Below, piece by piece: positions 44,384-53,343 of a DNA stretch of 64,000 bases (its first letter is position 1; every line of letters starts with the position of its first letter). The position numbers were made by a program, and so were the translations under genes. Origin of the DNA: Limnohabitans sp. Lineage in GTDB: Bacteria > Pseudomonadota > Gammaproteobacteria > Burkholderiales > Burkholderiaceae_C. The stretch covers positions 434,001-498,000 of the forward strand of contig NZ_JAAVVW010000003.1 in NCBI RefSeq assembly GCF_023910625.1, given 5' to 3'. Below the pieces are notes generated by a model. That model worked only from the letters and a program-made list of their open reading frames with translations, searched no databases and had not been told where the DNA came from.

Positions 44384-45748
44384 ATGGACATCGACGCACT
44401 CATCCTCTCGCGCATCCAGTTTGCTGCGAACATCAGCTTTCACATCCTGTTCCCCACCATCACCATCGCGCTGTGCTGGTTCTTGTTGTTCTTCCGCTTG
44501 CGCTTCGCCCGCACCCGTGATGTGGCCTGGGAAGAGGCTTACTATTTCTGGACCAAGGTGTTCGCGCTGACCTTTGCCCTGGGCGTGGTCTCGGGCATTG
44601 TGATGAGCTTCCAGTTCGGCACCAATTGGCCAGGCTTCATGGAGCGCACGGGCAATATTTCTGGGCCGCTGCTCGGTTATGAGGTGCTGACAGCGTTTTT
44701 CCTGGAGGCCAGCTTCTTGGGCATCATGCTGTTTGGTCGTGGCAGGGTGAGCGAGCGGGTGCACCTGGTGGCCACTTTTCTGGTGGCGTTTGGCACCACC
44801 ATGTCGGCCTTTTGGATCCTGAGCTTGAACTCCTGGATGCACACCCCGGCAGGTTTTGAAATCGTCAACGGCCAATTCATCCCCACCGATTGGTTGGCGG
44901 TGGTGTTTAACCCCTCGTTCCCTTACCGTTTCGCGCACAAATTGCTCGCCTCGGCGCTGACCGCGTCGTTCTTGATCGCGGGTCTGTGCGCTTGGCAACT
45001 GATCAAAGGCAGCGCCACGCGGGGCACCCACAAAGCCATGCGTGCGGCCGTTTTCACTGCTGCTTGCGTGATGCCTCTGCAGTTCCTCGTGGGCGACATG
45101 CACGGCCTCAACACACTGGAGCACCAGCCGGCCAAGGTCGCGGCCATGGAAGGCATCTGGGAAACCGAGCGCGGCGCACCGCTGACGCTGTTTGGCATTC
45201 CCGACCAAGAAGCACGCACCACCCACTATGCGGTGAAGATCCCCAAAGTGGCCAGCTTGATCCTGACCCACGAGTTGGACGGTGAAGTCAAAGGCATCAA
45301 TGAATTTGAAGGTGTGCACCCACCCGTGGCACCGGTGTTTTATGCCTTTCGGGTGATGGTGGGTGTGGGTTCGCTGATGCTGTTGGTGGCTGGCTTTACC
45401 GCTTGGCGCTTGTGGCTTCAGCGCCGTCAGCCAGAAGTGACACTGCCCAAGCCCTTGTTGTGGGTGCTCTCGGGTATGGCGTTCTCCGGCTGGGTCGCTA
45501 CGCTGGCGGGCTGGTACGTGACCGAGATCGGTCGCCAGCCCTTCTTGGTGCATGGCTTCATGCGCACCAGCGAAGCCGCCACCACTTTGCCGCCGCCCTA
45601 CATTGCACTCACCTTAACCGCCTACTTGGTGGTCTACGGCTTGCTGTTGGTGACTTATGTCGGCGTGTTGAAGTACATGGCTGAGAACCCCAAAGAACAC
45701 AGACTGGAAGCACCCTCGGGTGCCTTGTTGGGCAAAGCCGGGGTGTGA
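44384..45748 (+). CDS. cydA: Cytochrome bd ubiquinol oxidase subunit I (CIO-like, short Q-loop)
   Basis: Subunit I of the high-affinity terminal oxidase, carrying the b-type and d-type haems. The 454-residue protein has the N-terminal RIQFAANISFHILFPTITIA (axial His), SLNSWMHTPAGFEI, the quinol-site region GDMHGLNTLEHQPAK through WETERGAPL, and WYVTEIGRQPFLVHG. The short length indicates a short quinol loop, as in cyanide-insensitive oxidases. It lies between lpdA-tail copies 2 and 3. Confidence 0.92.
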   Translation: MDIDALILSRIQFAANISFHILFPTITIALCWFLLFFRLRFARTRDVAWEEAYYFWTKVFALTFALGVVSGIVMSFQFGTNWPGFMERTGNISGPLLGYEVLTAFFLEASFLGIMLFGRGRVSERVHLVATFLVAFGTTMSAFWILSLNSWMHTPAGFEIVNGQFIPTDWLAVVFNPSFPYRFAHKLLASALTASFLIAGLCAWQLIKGSATRGTHKAMRAAVFTAACVMPLQFLVGDMHGLNTLEHQPAKVAAMEGIWETERGAPLTLFGIPDQEARTTHYAVKIPKVASLILTHELDGEVKGINEFEGVHPPVAPVFYAFRVMVGVGSLMLLVAGFTAWRLWLQRRQPEVTLPKPLLWVLSGMAFSGWVATLAGWYVTEIGRQPFLVHGFMRTSEAATTLPPPYIALTLTAYLVVYGLLLVTYVGVLKYMAENPKEHRLEAPSGALLGKAGV

Positions 45749-45798
45749 TGCACCACTCCCAGCTGATGTGTTTTTGAAAATGAATTTGAAAGGCGACC

Positions 45799-46797
45799 AT
45801 GACTTGGGCTGAATTTCTGCCACTGTTTTTCTTGGCCGTGATGGGGCTGTCCCTGCTGGCTTATGTGATTTTGGATGGTTACGACTTGGGCGTTGGCTTG
45901 CTGCTCTTGCAAGCGACCGACGCCGAGAAGGACACCATGATCGCCAGCATCGGCCCCTTTTGGGACGCCAACGAGACCTGGCTGGTGTTGGGCGTGGGCG
46001 TGTTGTTGGTCGCCTTTCCGATGGCCCATGGTCTGGTGCTGCAAGCGCTGTACCTGCCCGTGGCGGTGATGCTGATCGGGTTGATCCTGCGCGGTGTGGC
46101 GTTTGACTTCCGGGTGAAAGCACCGCTGAAGTACAAGTCGTTCTGGAACCGCGCGTTTTTCGCCGGCTCGCTCATGGCCAGTGCATCGCAGGGTTGGATG
46201 CTGGGCAGTTACATCACCGGTTTTGCCAATGGGCCGCTGGGCTGGGCGTTTAGCCTGGGCATCGCCATCACTTTGCCCGCCGCTTATGTGCTGCTGGGTT
46301 CGGGCTGGTTGATCATGAAAACCGAAGGCGATCTGCAGCAAAAAGCCGTGCGCTGGGCCAAGCGCGTGCTGTGGCCCATGGCGGCTGCCTTGCTGGCCAT
46401 ATCGGCGGCCACGCCGCTGGTGAAAGAGGGCGTTCTGGAGAAATGGTTTGGGGTGCCGCAGGTGTTTGCCCTGCTGCCGGTCCCCCTCATGTGCGCCCTG
46501 GCGTTCTTTGCCATGCGCTGGGTGCTCACGCGTGCGAACTTGGTGAGCGCGGGGTATGGCTGGTTGGTGTTTGCCAATACCGTGTTGATTTTTGTCCTGG
46601 CCTTCTTCGGCTTGGCCTACAGCATCTTCCCGGACATCGTGATCGGCCGCATGACGGTGTGGGAAGCCGCCATCAGCACCGCGTCGCTGAATGTGATTTT
46701 TGTCGGTGTGGCGATCACGCTGCCGGTGATCATCGCTTACACGGTGTTCATGTACCGCGTGTTTTGGGGCAAGGCGACTGCGCTCAAGTACGGCTGA
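45799..46797 (+). CDS. cydB: Cytochrome bd ubiquinol oxidase subunit II
   Basis: A 332-residue membrane partner of CydA with eight or so hydrophobic helices. Typical segments are YVILDGYDLGVGLL near the N-terminus, WDANETWLVLGVGVLLVAFP, and KSFWNRAFFAGSLMASASQG. It starts 50 bases after cydA. It ends two bases before lpdA-tail copy 3, whose terminator it presumably uses. No cydX-like small ORF is apparent downstream. Confidence 0.92.
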   Translation: MTWAEFLPLFFLAVMGLSLLAYVILDGYDLGVGLLLLQATDAEKDTMIASIGPFWDANETWLVLGVGVLLVAFPMAHGLVLQALYLPVAVMLIGLILRGVAFDFRVKAPLKYKSFWNRAFFAGSLMASASQGWMLGSYITGFANGPLGWAFSLGIAITLPAAYVLLGSGWLIMKTEGDLQQKAVRWAKRVLWPMAAALLAISAATPLVKEGVLEKWFGVPQVFALLPVPLMCALAFFAMRWVLTRANLVSAGYGWLVFANTVLIFVLAFFGLAYSIFPDIVIGRMTVWEAAISTASLNVIFVGVAITLPVIIAYTVFMYRVFWGKATALKYG

Positions 46798-46801
46798 AAA
46801 T

Positions 46802-46877
46802 GCTGGGCGAAAGCATCGGCATGGCGGTAAAAGTGGCGCATGGTAGTTGCACGGACTTGCCGCCTGGCAAGAAGTAA
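46802..46877 (+). repeat. lpdA 3'-tail copy 3
   Basis: A 76-base copy of the lpdA end, readable as [20 protein letters not shown] and stop. It keeps the resident GES codons but has GTA, CAT, AGT and ACG as in copy 2. It begins almost immediately after the cydB stop, and its 3' flank (CGCTTCGCGCTGCAAATAAA and beyond) is the same as that of copy 4, including the terminator type. Confidence 0.88.
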
Positions 46878-46899
46878 ACGCTTCGCGCTGCAAATAAAG

Positions 46900-46933
46900 A
46901 AGCCGCCAACCTGAGAGGAGTGGCGGCTTTTTT
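46900..46933 (+). terminator. Rho-independent terminator after lpdA-tail copy 3
   Basis: Stem AAGCCGCCA (46900-46908) pairs with TGGCGGCTT (46921-46929) and is followed by TTTT. It probably ends the cydAB transcript. The equivalent element after copy 4 (61681-61711) is clearly related in sequence. Confidence 0.82.
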
Positions 46934-47043
46934 CTTGGCGATTAGACGCTAGCCTAAGTCTTGTGATGCACCAAATCCTGTGCTTCACCCGAATTCATTC
47001 AATTAGATTTACTATTCGGAAGTTCTCATATTTTTTGACTCGC

Positions 47044-47655
47044 ATGAAACTCTTCCCCAAACTCACCCCGGTCAGTGCAGCGTTGCTGGTCATTTTGTGT
47101 ATCTTGGTCATTTGGGGCGCCACATATCCGCTTGCCTTGTCCTTGCCGGAGAACACGTTTAAGGAACCGCTCAACTCCAGCTACAACGTTCTCAATGTGT
47201 TGTTTACGGCGCTCGCGTTCGGCGGTGTGATCATTACCTTGATTTTCCAGGCGCAGCAAGCTTCTCAGGCCCGACTTGAGGCTGTTGAGCGATCAATCTT
47301 GGAAATGTTCCAAATATTGACCAGTGCAGAGTTCCAAGCCACTAAAAATGCCGCTTACAGAGTTTTGATTGCCGCAATCAGAAACAGAGACTATGGCGAA
47401 TATGTTGCAAGTAAGCTTTTTGCAGTTGAGCAGCTGCCTTATCCCAGCACTGACGCCGTACGTCAAACCCTCTGCGAGCTTGACCCTGAAAAGCAAGCGG
47501 CCGTCGATGAACAAGCATTTGAGTACCTGGAGAGGCATGATCGCTTGAAACTAGATGACATGATGAACTTCTTTTCAATGCTTGCGCAGCGGCAGTCTTC
47601 AAAATCGATAGTCAGCCATGTAGATTTTGCGTATGACTGGTGGCGTCCGGCATTG
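47044..47655 (+). pseudogene. 5' part of an unknown membrane-anchored protein gene split by an IS3 element
   Basis: These 204 codons start MKLFPKLTPVSAALLVILCI and contain two transmembrane helices (about residues 9-28 and 53-73), followed by a soluble helical domain beginning QAQQASQARLEAVERSIL. The frame ends within two bases of the IS3 left end. Joining base 47655 to 48958, thus removing the element and one copy of the 3-bp duplication, restores one 274-residue protein in the same frame. I do not recognise the family. The gene is AT-richer than its neighbours, which suggests transfer. Confidence 0.8.
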
Positions 47656-47719
47656 TGACCTTGCCCCCGAAAAACGTACTGCTTAGCGGATGGTTAAAAA
47701 TCAGTTCAAGGAGAACGAA

Positions 47720-48016
47720 ATGAGTGAAACGAGAAAACGGGCCAAGTACACGCTGGAATTCAAGATGGAGGCGGTCAGGCTGGTCAAAGGCGGACAGGCG
47801 GTATCGGTCACAGCCAAAGTGTTGGGCATCCCCAAAGCAAGCTTGGACAACTGGGTCAAGCTCAGTGCCAAGGGCCAACTTAAAGGCGCGGGGGATAAGC
47901 CTGTCAGTGCGGAGCAAATGGAGCTGGCCCGCCTTAGAGCGCAATTGGCCCGCGTGACCATGGAGCGCGACATCCTAAAAAAAGCCACGGCGTACTTCGC
48001 TCGGGAATCACTGTGA
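47720..48016 (+). CDS. IS3-family transposase OrfA
   Basis: A 98-residue helix-turn-helix protein (YTLEFKMEAVRLVKGGQAVS, then VLGIPKASLDNWV) with a C-terminal leucine-zipper-like stretch (LARLRAQLARVTMERDIL). An AAGGAGA ribosome-binding site precedes ATG 47720. The A7 run at 47977-47983 would allow a -1 frameshift to make the OrfAB fusion transposase. Confidence 0.92.
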   Translation: MSETRKRAKYTLEFKMEAVRLVKGGQAVSVTAKVLGIPKASLDNWVKLSAKGQLKGAGDKPVSAEQMELARLRAQLARVTMERDILKKATAYFARESL

Positions 48017-48915
48017 AGTACGCCTGGATAGCCAGCAACAAAGCCCATTGGCCCATCTCCTTGGCCTGCGAAGTGCTTGGCGTGAGCACCAGCGGCTACT
48101 TTGAACATGGCCGACGCAAGAAGTTCCCCAAACCCAGTAAGCCCGGTGCTCACAAACGCATGAGCGACGAAGCACTATTGGCGCACATGCGCGCCATCCA
48201 TGCAGAAGTCAAAGGGGAATACGGCTGGCCCAAGATGTGGAAGGAATTGGTGGCGCGTGGGCATCGGGTCGGCAAAGAGCGGGTACGCCGCTTGATGCAG
48301 TTGCACGGCATCCGTGCCAGGTGCAAACGCAAGTTTGTCGTTACCACGGATAGCAAACACCATCTGCCCATTGCGCCTGACCTGGTCAAACGCAACTTCA
48401 CCCCGACAGCGCCCAACCAGGTCTGGACGGGCGACATCACCTACATCGCCACGGACGAGGGTTGGTTGTACCTGGCAGCTATCATTGACCTGTTCAGCCG
48501 CCAGGTGGTGGGATGGAGCATGCAGCCGCACATGCAAAGCAGCCTGGTGACAGACGCGTTAAAGATGGCATGGTTCCGGCGTCAGCCAGCGCCAGGCCTG
48601 ATCTTCCATTCGGACCGAGGCAGCCAATACTGCGGGCATGAGTTCCAGGGCACGCTGGCGGGTTACAAGATGAGAAGCTCCATGAGTCGCAAGGGAAACT
48701 GCTGGGACAACGCACCCACGGAGAGTCTGTGGGGCCGACTCAAAGTGGGCAGGCTATACGGGCAGAGGTTTGCAACCCGCAGACAGGCGATGGATGAGGT
48801 GATTGACTGGCTGACGTTCTACAACCACCGGCGGTTGCACTCCACGTTGGGCTACGTCAGTCCGATGCAGTTTGAGAAACGCTGGGACGCGGCACAGCGA
48901 TTGAAGGCCGCATAA
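48013..48915 (+). CDS. IS3-family transposase OrfB (DDE integrase domain)
   Basis: A 300-residue catalytic part with the DDE triad in VWTGDITYI, FHSDRGSQY and NAPTESLWGRLK, and the H-R-H-like end FYNHRRLHSTLGY. It begins at a GTG overlapping the orfA stop, but is more probably expressed as an OrfAB fusion through frameshifting. It appears intact. Confidence 0.93.
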   Translation: MKYAWIASNKAHWPISLACEVLGVSTSGYFEHGRRKKFPKPSKPGAHKRMSDEALLAHMRAIHAEVKGEYGWPKMWKELVARGHRVGKERVRRLMQLHGIRARCKRKFVVTTDSKHHLPIAPDLVKRNFTPTAPNQVWTGDITYIATDEGWLYLAAIIDLFSRQVVGWSMQPHMQSSLVTDALKMAWFRRQPAPGLIFHSDRGSQYCGHEFQGTLAGYKMRSSMSRKGNCWDNAPTESLWGRLKVGRLYGQRFATRRQAMDEVIDWLTFYNHRRLHSTLGYVSPMQFEKRWDAAQRLKAA

Positions 48916-48957
48916 TAAAGCGGCTAAGAGGTACGTCAAACAGGGGCAGGTTCATTG

Positions 48958-49170
48958 CTTCTCATTGCACAGCTGCAAAAAGAACGCAAGGATGCAAATA
49001 AACACATCCAAGCGCTATGCAAAAACCGGTTGGTGATCGATATCATCGCCGCTTTGGATTCAGTCTACGGTCACGAGTCCATCCAAGAAGATCAAGCAGT
49101 TTGGGCCTATATTGGAAATCACCCTTTGCTGAAGGACCGTTTTATGCTCGATGCTCGCTACCAACATTGA
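48958..49170 (+). pseudogene. 3' part of the IS3-split membrane-protein gene
   Basis: Seventy codons (LLIAQLQKERKDANKHIQAL onward, ending LDARYQH and stop) continue the frame of the upstream fragment exactly once the IS3 element and one TTG are removed. With no start of its own it is not a separate gene. Between its stop and the hsdM start (49171-49400) I see only the lpdA-tail remnant and no gene. Confidence 0.78.
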
Positions 49171-49280
49171 TCCATTGTGCGGTTTTATCGCCGCAAACTA
49201 CCCTACAGCCAACTTTTCCCGAAGATGCAAGATTAGCGCAGTTGGAGCAATCAATTCACCCATAAACAACGCAGGACGAT

Positions 49281-49304
49281 AGCATCGGCATGGCGGCTTT
49301 TTTC
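49281..49304 (+). repeat. Collapsed lpdA 3'-tail remnant
   Basis: AGCATCGGCATGGCGG matches the tail copies, but the sequence then passes directly into CTTTTTTCT, which in copy 3 comes after the terminator stem. Copy 3 has TGGCGG at both places, so a deletion between these two 6-base repeats would turn a copy-3-like tail into exactly this remnant. It lies 97 bases upstream of hsdM. Confidence 0.65.
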
Positions 49305-49400
49305 TATGCAGGCCAGCGCATGGCTTGGCCAATTCACCCTCAACCCCGTGTAATACTTGTGGACTATCAGGTTGAAACTCCAACCCCTCATTCGTAAAAA

Positions 49401-51749
49401 ATGACCCAAGAAACCAACAACCTCGCCGCCGATCTGTGGGCGCTGGCCGACCTGCTGCGCGGTGACTTCAAACAGAGCCAATACGGCCGCGTCATCCTAC
49501 CTTTTGCCCTGCTGCGCCGTCTGGAATGTGTGTTGGAAAGCAGCAAGTCTGCTGTGCTGGCCGAAGCCGCCAAGGTGGAGAAGATGGCCATTGCCGAAGA
49601 GGCCAAGGAAAAGCTGCTGCTGCGTACAACCGGGGGCTTAAGCTTTTTCAACACCTCGCCCATGGACCTGAGCACCTTGGGCGAGTCGGGCATCAAGGCC
49701 AATCTGGAACGCTACATTCAGTGCTTTTCCAAAGACGCCCGCGAGATTTTTGACCACTTCAAGTTCACCGAATTCATTGGCCTGCTGAACGACGCCAACC
49801 TGCTCTACAAGATGGTGCAAAAAGTCCGCACCATGGACCTGCACCCCAAAGCCGTATCCAACTACGAAATGGGCCTGGTGTTTGAAGAGCTGATCCGCAA
49901 GTTTGCCGAAAGCTCGAACGAAACGGCTGGCGAACACTTCACCCCGCGCGACATCGTGCGCCTCACCACCTCGCTGGTGTTCATGGAAGATGACGAAGCC
50001 CTCACCAAGCCCGGCATCATCCGCACCATTTACGACCCGACAGCGGGCACCGGCGGCTTTCTGTCGGCGGGCATGGAATATGTGCACGAGCTGAACCCCC
50101 AAGCCGCCATGCGTGCCTTTGGTCAGGAGCTGAACCCTGAGAGCTACGCCATCTGCAAGGCCGACATGCTCATCAAGGGGCAGGGAGTCAGCAACATCAA
50201 GCTCGGCAACACGCTCTCCAACGACCACCTTTACGCCAGCAAGTTCGACTACATGCTCTCCAATCCGCCCTTTGGTGTGGACTGGAAAAAGATCGAAGGC
50301 GACATTGCCGACGAACACACCCTCAAAGGCTTTGATGGCCGCTTTGGCCCTGGCCTGCCGCGTGTGTCTGACGGCTCGCTGCTGTTTTTGCTCCACCTCA
50401 TCAGCAAGCTGCGTGATGTGAAGGAAGGTGGCTCTCGCATCGGCATCATCCTCAATGGCTCGCCGCTGTTCACCGGCGGCGCAGCTTCGGGCGAATCCGA
50501 AATTCGCCGCCATATTCTGGAGAGCGATCTGTTAGAGGCCATCGTCGCACTGCCCACCGACATGTTCTACAACACCGGCATTGCCACTTATGTGTGGGTG
50601 CTGTCGAACAAAAAGCCTGCCGAGCGCAAGGGCCGGGTGCAGCTCATCAACGGCGTCAACCTCTGCGGCAAGATGCGCAAATCGCTGGGCAGCAAGCGCC
50701 ATGTCATGGACGAGGGTGACATCGCCACCATCACCCGCTGCTTTGGCAAGTTTGAGGTGGTCCAAGCGCAGGCACTCGACAAACCGGCCGAAGTCAAAAG
50801 CAACCGTGGCCGCCAAGCCACCAACTCCAAGCTCACCCCCAAGCCCGAAGCCGTCAAAACCTTCGCCAGCAAAATTTTTGCCACGCATGAGTTTGGCTAC
50901 CGCCGCATCACCATCGAACGGCCACTGCGTTTGTCGTGGCAGTTCAGCGATGAACGCATCGCCAACCTGCGCTTTGAGTCCGGCACCCTGAATGCGGCCA
51001 TGCAGTGGATCTACACCGAGTATGGTCAGGACCACTGGCAAGATGCGGCAGATTGCGAGCTCTACGGCCAGCTTGACGACTACGCCGTCGAAATCCGCGC
51101 CTACCTCAAAAGCCACTTTGCCGACCTCAAAGAAAAGCAGATCAAAGACCTGCTTGATGCCAGCACCTGGCTGGCACAAAAGGCCGTGCTGCTCAAAGCC
51201 CGCGTCTTGCAGGGCGCTATAGGCTCAGTGCAGTGCGACGACTTCAATGGCTATGACGAAGCCATCAAAGCCGCCAGCAAGCGGGCAGGCCATGGTGACA
51301 AATTCGTGCTGGACGCCAAAGAGAAAAAGCAGATCGCCGATGCCGTGAGCTGGAAGAACACCGCCGCCGCAAAGGTGATCAAGAAGGTTCACAAAGGCAA
51401 AGCCAAGCCACTGTATGGCCTGTTCGACGTGAACAAAGAAATCATCGAATACCAAGCCGATGGCGAGCTGCGCGACTTTGAAAACGTGGCGCTAGACCCC
51501 AGCCGCACCGTGAGCGCCAGCGTGGAGGCCTACTTCATCGCCGAAGTGCAGCCGCATGTTGCGGACGCGTGGATAGACGCCAGCAAGCGAGACGCCAAAG
51601 ATGGCGAGATCGGCATCGTCGGCTACGAGATTCCGTTTAACCGCCACTTCTACCAATACCAGCCGCCACGGCCATTGGCAGAAATTGACTCCGATCTGGA
51701 TGCCGTGAGCGCCGAGATCATGGCGCTGCTGCGCGAGGTGCATTCATGA
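49401..51749 (+). CDS. hsdM: Type I restriction-modification methyltransferase subunit HsdM
   Basis: An N6-adenine methyltransferase forming the M2S core with HsdS. The 782-residue protein has the N-terminal helical HsdM domain ([20 protein letters not shown]), the AdoMet motif [13 protein letters not shown] (from residue 212) and the catalytic NPPFG (288-292). The extra 200 or so C-terminal residues beyond the usual 500-600 are a feature of the longer HsdM subgroup. The ATG at 49401 lies in an A-rich context; the stop overlaps the next small frame. Confidence 0.95.
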   Translation: MTQETNNLAADLWALADLLRGDFKQSQYGRVILPFALLRRLECVLESSKSAVLAEAAKVEKMAIAEEAKEKLLLRTTGGLSFFNTSPMDLSTLGESGIKANLERYIQCFSKDAREIFDHFKFTEFIGLLNDANLLYKMVQKVRTMDLHPKAVSNYEMGLVFEELIRKFAESSNETAGEHFTPRDIVRLTTSLVFMEDDEALTKPGIIRTIYDPTAGTGGFLSAGMEYVHELNPQAAMRAFGQELNPESYAICKADMLIKGQGVSNIKLGNTLSNDHLYASKFDYMLSNPPFGVDWKKIEGDIADEHTLKGFDGRFGPGLPRVSDGSLLFLLHLISKLRDVKEGGSRIGIILNGSPLFTGGAASGESEIRRHILESDLLEAIVALPTDMFYNTGIATYVWVLSNKKPAERKGRVQLINGVNLCGKMRKSLGSKRHVMDEGDIATITRCFGKFEVVQAQALDKPAEVKSNRGRQATNSKLTPKPEAVKTFASKIFATHEFGYRRITIERPLRLSWQFSDERIANLRFESGTLNAAMQWIYTEYGQDHWQDAADCELYGQLDDYAVEIRAYLKSHFADLKEKQIKDLLDASTWLAQKAVLLKARVLQGAIGSVQCDDFNGYDEAIKAASKRAGHGDKFVLDAKEKKQIADAVSWKNTAAAKVIKKVHKGKAKPLYGLFDVNKEIIEYQADGELRDFENVALDPSRTVSASVEAYFIAEVQPHVADAWIDASKRDAKDGEIGIVGYEIPFNRHFYQYQPPRPLAEIDSDLDAVSAEIMALLREVHS

Positions 51750-51976
51750 GCTGCCTGGCTTATCCCTCCCCGCAATTGGTGTCACCACCGGTGACACCAT
51801 TTCGAAAACTCTCAACACTGTCGAGAGAATTGCCAAAAGTCTCGCCACTGGTGCGACCAACTCACCCCGATGCAGTAAGAGTCAGCTGCCAAACCCAGTT
51901 GCCCGAAAAGAAGCTGCTGCAGGCCAAACTGCATGAGTTCTATTTGGCGAACGAGGGTAAGGGGGATGCGGAATGA
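51746..51976 (+). CDS. Small ORF between hsdM and hsdS, unrecognised
   Basis: A 76-codon frame that overlaps hsdM by four bases (ATGA) and hsdS by four bases, so translational coupling through the operon is possible. The product is Pro/Ser-rich at first, with short repetitive VSPP/VSPL-like segments, and ends with a helical [21 protein letters not shown] recognise no family. It may be a real small protein or the tail of an inserted gene. The exact double overlap favours expression; the lack of known homology argues caution. Confidence 0.4.
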   Translation: MSCLAYPSPQLVSPPVTPFRKLSTLSRELPKVSPLVRPTHPDAVRVSCQTQLPEKKLLQAKLHEFYLANEGKGDAE

Positions 51977-53340
51977 GTCGGTATAAGGCTTATCCAGAGT
52001 ACGAAAACTCAAGAGTCGAATGGGCAGATAGAACACCCAAGCACTGGGATGCTGTACATCTTCGTTGGATCGCAAAACTATATGCTGGAGGAACGCCATC
52101 TAAGGCCATCGAAGAGTATTGGGAAAATGGTTCAGTGCCTTGGATTAATTCTGGCGAAGTAAATCAAGGTTTGATTTCGGAAGTATCAACCTACATTACA
52201 GAAGCAGCTTACAAGAACAGCAGCGCGAAATGGATTCCTAAAAACGCACTAGTGATGGCACTTGCTGGGCAAGGCAAAACCAAGGGGATGATTGCACAGC
52301 TTGCAATAGATGCGACGTGCAATCAGTCTATGGGTGCCATCGTTCCTCATGACTTACAGAGTTCACGTTATTTATTCTGGTGGTTGTACTCAAACTACCA
52401 GAACATCAGAAACATGGCCGGAGGTGACCTTCGAGATGGCCTAAATTTAGAGTTGTTGGGTGATATCGGTTGTCCGATTCCAAATAAAGAAGAACAGAAG
52501 TCCATTGCCGATTTCCTCGACCACGAAACGGCGAAGATTGATGCATTGATCGAGAAGCAGCAGCGGCTGATTGAGTTGCTCAAAGAAAAGCGCCAAGCCG
52601 TCATCAGCCACGCCGTCACCAAAGGCCTCAACCCCAACGCCCCGATGAAAGACTCCGGCGTGGAGTGGCTGGGTGAAGTCCCTGCACATTGGGATGTGCA
52701 TGCAATCAAGCACATTGTTTCAACACCGATAACCGACGGTCCACACGAAACGCCCGAGTTCTTTGATACCGGTATCCCCTTTGTGTCCGCAGAAGCTGTT
52801 TCGTCCGGTCGAATTGATTTCGAAAAAATTCGCGCGCACATTTCTGATGCAGACAATCAACGTTATTCGAAGAAGTATTCACCAAAAAAATTCGACATTT
52901 ATATGGTCAAGTCAGGTGCGACAACAGGTGTGACAGCTATTGTCGAAACTGATGATGTCTTCAATATTTGGTCACCACTCGCTGCCATTAGATGCAATGA
53001 GTTGAGCTATCCGTATTTTGTTTTGAACTTTATGCGTTCAAGAAACTTTGCGGATGCAGTCGCAATCAGCTGGAGCTTCGGAACACAGCAGAACATTGGA
53101 ATGAAGGTTATCGAGAACCTCTCAATAACCAGGCCTCCGCTATCAGAAGCAATCGAAATCGCCCAATCTTTGCAAGAAAAAAGCGCTAAGTTCGACAAAA
53201 TCATTCTCCAAGCTCAGGGACAAATAGAGCTCATGCAAGAACGCCGCACCGCCCTGATCTCCGCCGCCGTCACCGGCAAGATCGACGTACGCGATTGGCA
53301 ACCCGCCGCCGCCCAAGAGGAGGTCAGCGTCGAATGTTGA
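51973..53340 (+). CDS. hsdS: Type I restriction-modification specificity subunit HsdS
   Basis: Determines the DNA target of HsdMR. The 455-residue protein has two target-recognition domains (about residues 20-170 and 230-390). The first is followed by a conserved coiled coil, EEQKSIADFLDHETAKIDAL through QQRLIELLKEKRQAVISHAV; the second by the equivalent helix ending QIELMQERRTALISAAVTGK. The recognition domains are visibly AT-richer than the coiled coils, as expected for swapped specificity segments. The target sequence cannot be predicted here. Confidence 0.93.
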   Translation: MSRYKAYPEYENSRVEWADRTPKHWDAVHLRWIAKLYAGGTPSKAIEEYWENGSVPWINSGEVNQGLISEVSTYITEAAYKNSSAKWIPKNALVMALAGQGKTKGMIAQLAIDATCNQSMGAIVPHDLQSSRYLFWWLYSNYQNIRNMAGGDLRDGLNLELLGDIGCPIPNKEEQKSIADFLDHETAKIDALIEKQQRLIELLKEKRQAVISHAVTKGLNPNAPMKDSGVEWLGEVPAHWDVHAIKHIVSTPITDGPHETPEFFDTGIPFVSAEAVSSGRIDFEKIRAHISDADNQRYSKKYSPKKFDIYMVKSGATTGVTAIVETDDVFNIWSPLAAIRCNELSYPYFVLNFMRSRNFADAVAISWSFGTQQNIGMKVIENLSITRPPLSEAIEIAQSLQEKSAKFDKIILQAQGQIELMQERRTALISAAVTGKIDVRDWQPAAAQEEVSVEC

Positions 53341-53343
53341 GCC

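Larger units (their letters stand above)
47656..48954 (+). mobile_element. IS3-family insertion sequence, complete (1299 bp)
   Basis: The left end is TGACCTTGCCCCCG and the right end, read inward, is TGAACCTGCCCCTG, giving imperfect inverted repeats. Flanking TTG is duplicated (47653-47655 and 48955-48957), the 3-bp duplication expected for IS3. It contains overlapping orfA and orfB with an A7G slippery run at 47977. The clean duplication and intact orfs indicate a recent and possibly still mobile insertion. Confidence 0.92.

Noticed and set aside
43877-45553. 558-codon minus-strand frame opposite the GbsR-like gene and cydA
   Set aside because: Antisense, His/Gln-rich and without domain; cydA has clear haem-ligand motifs on the plus strand.
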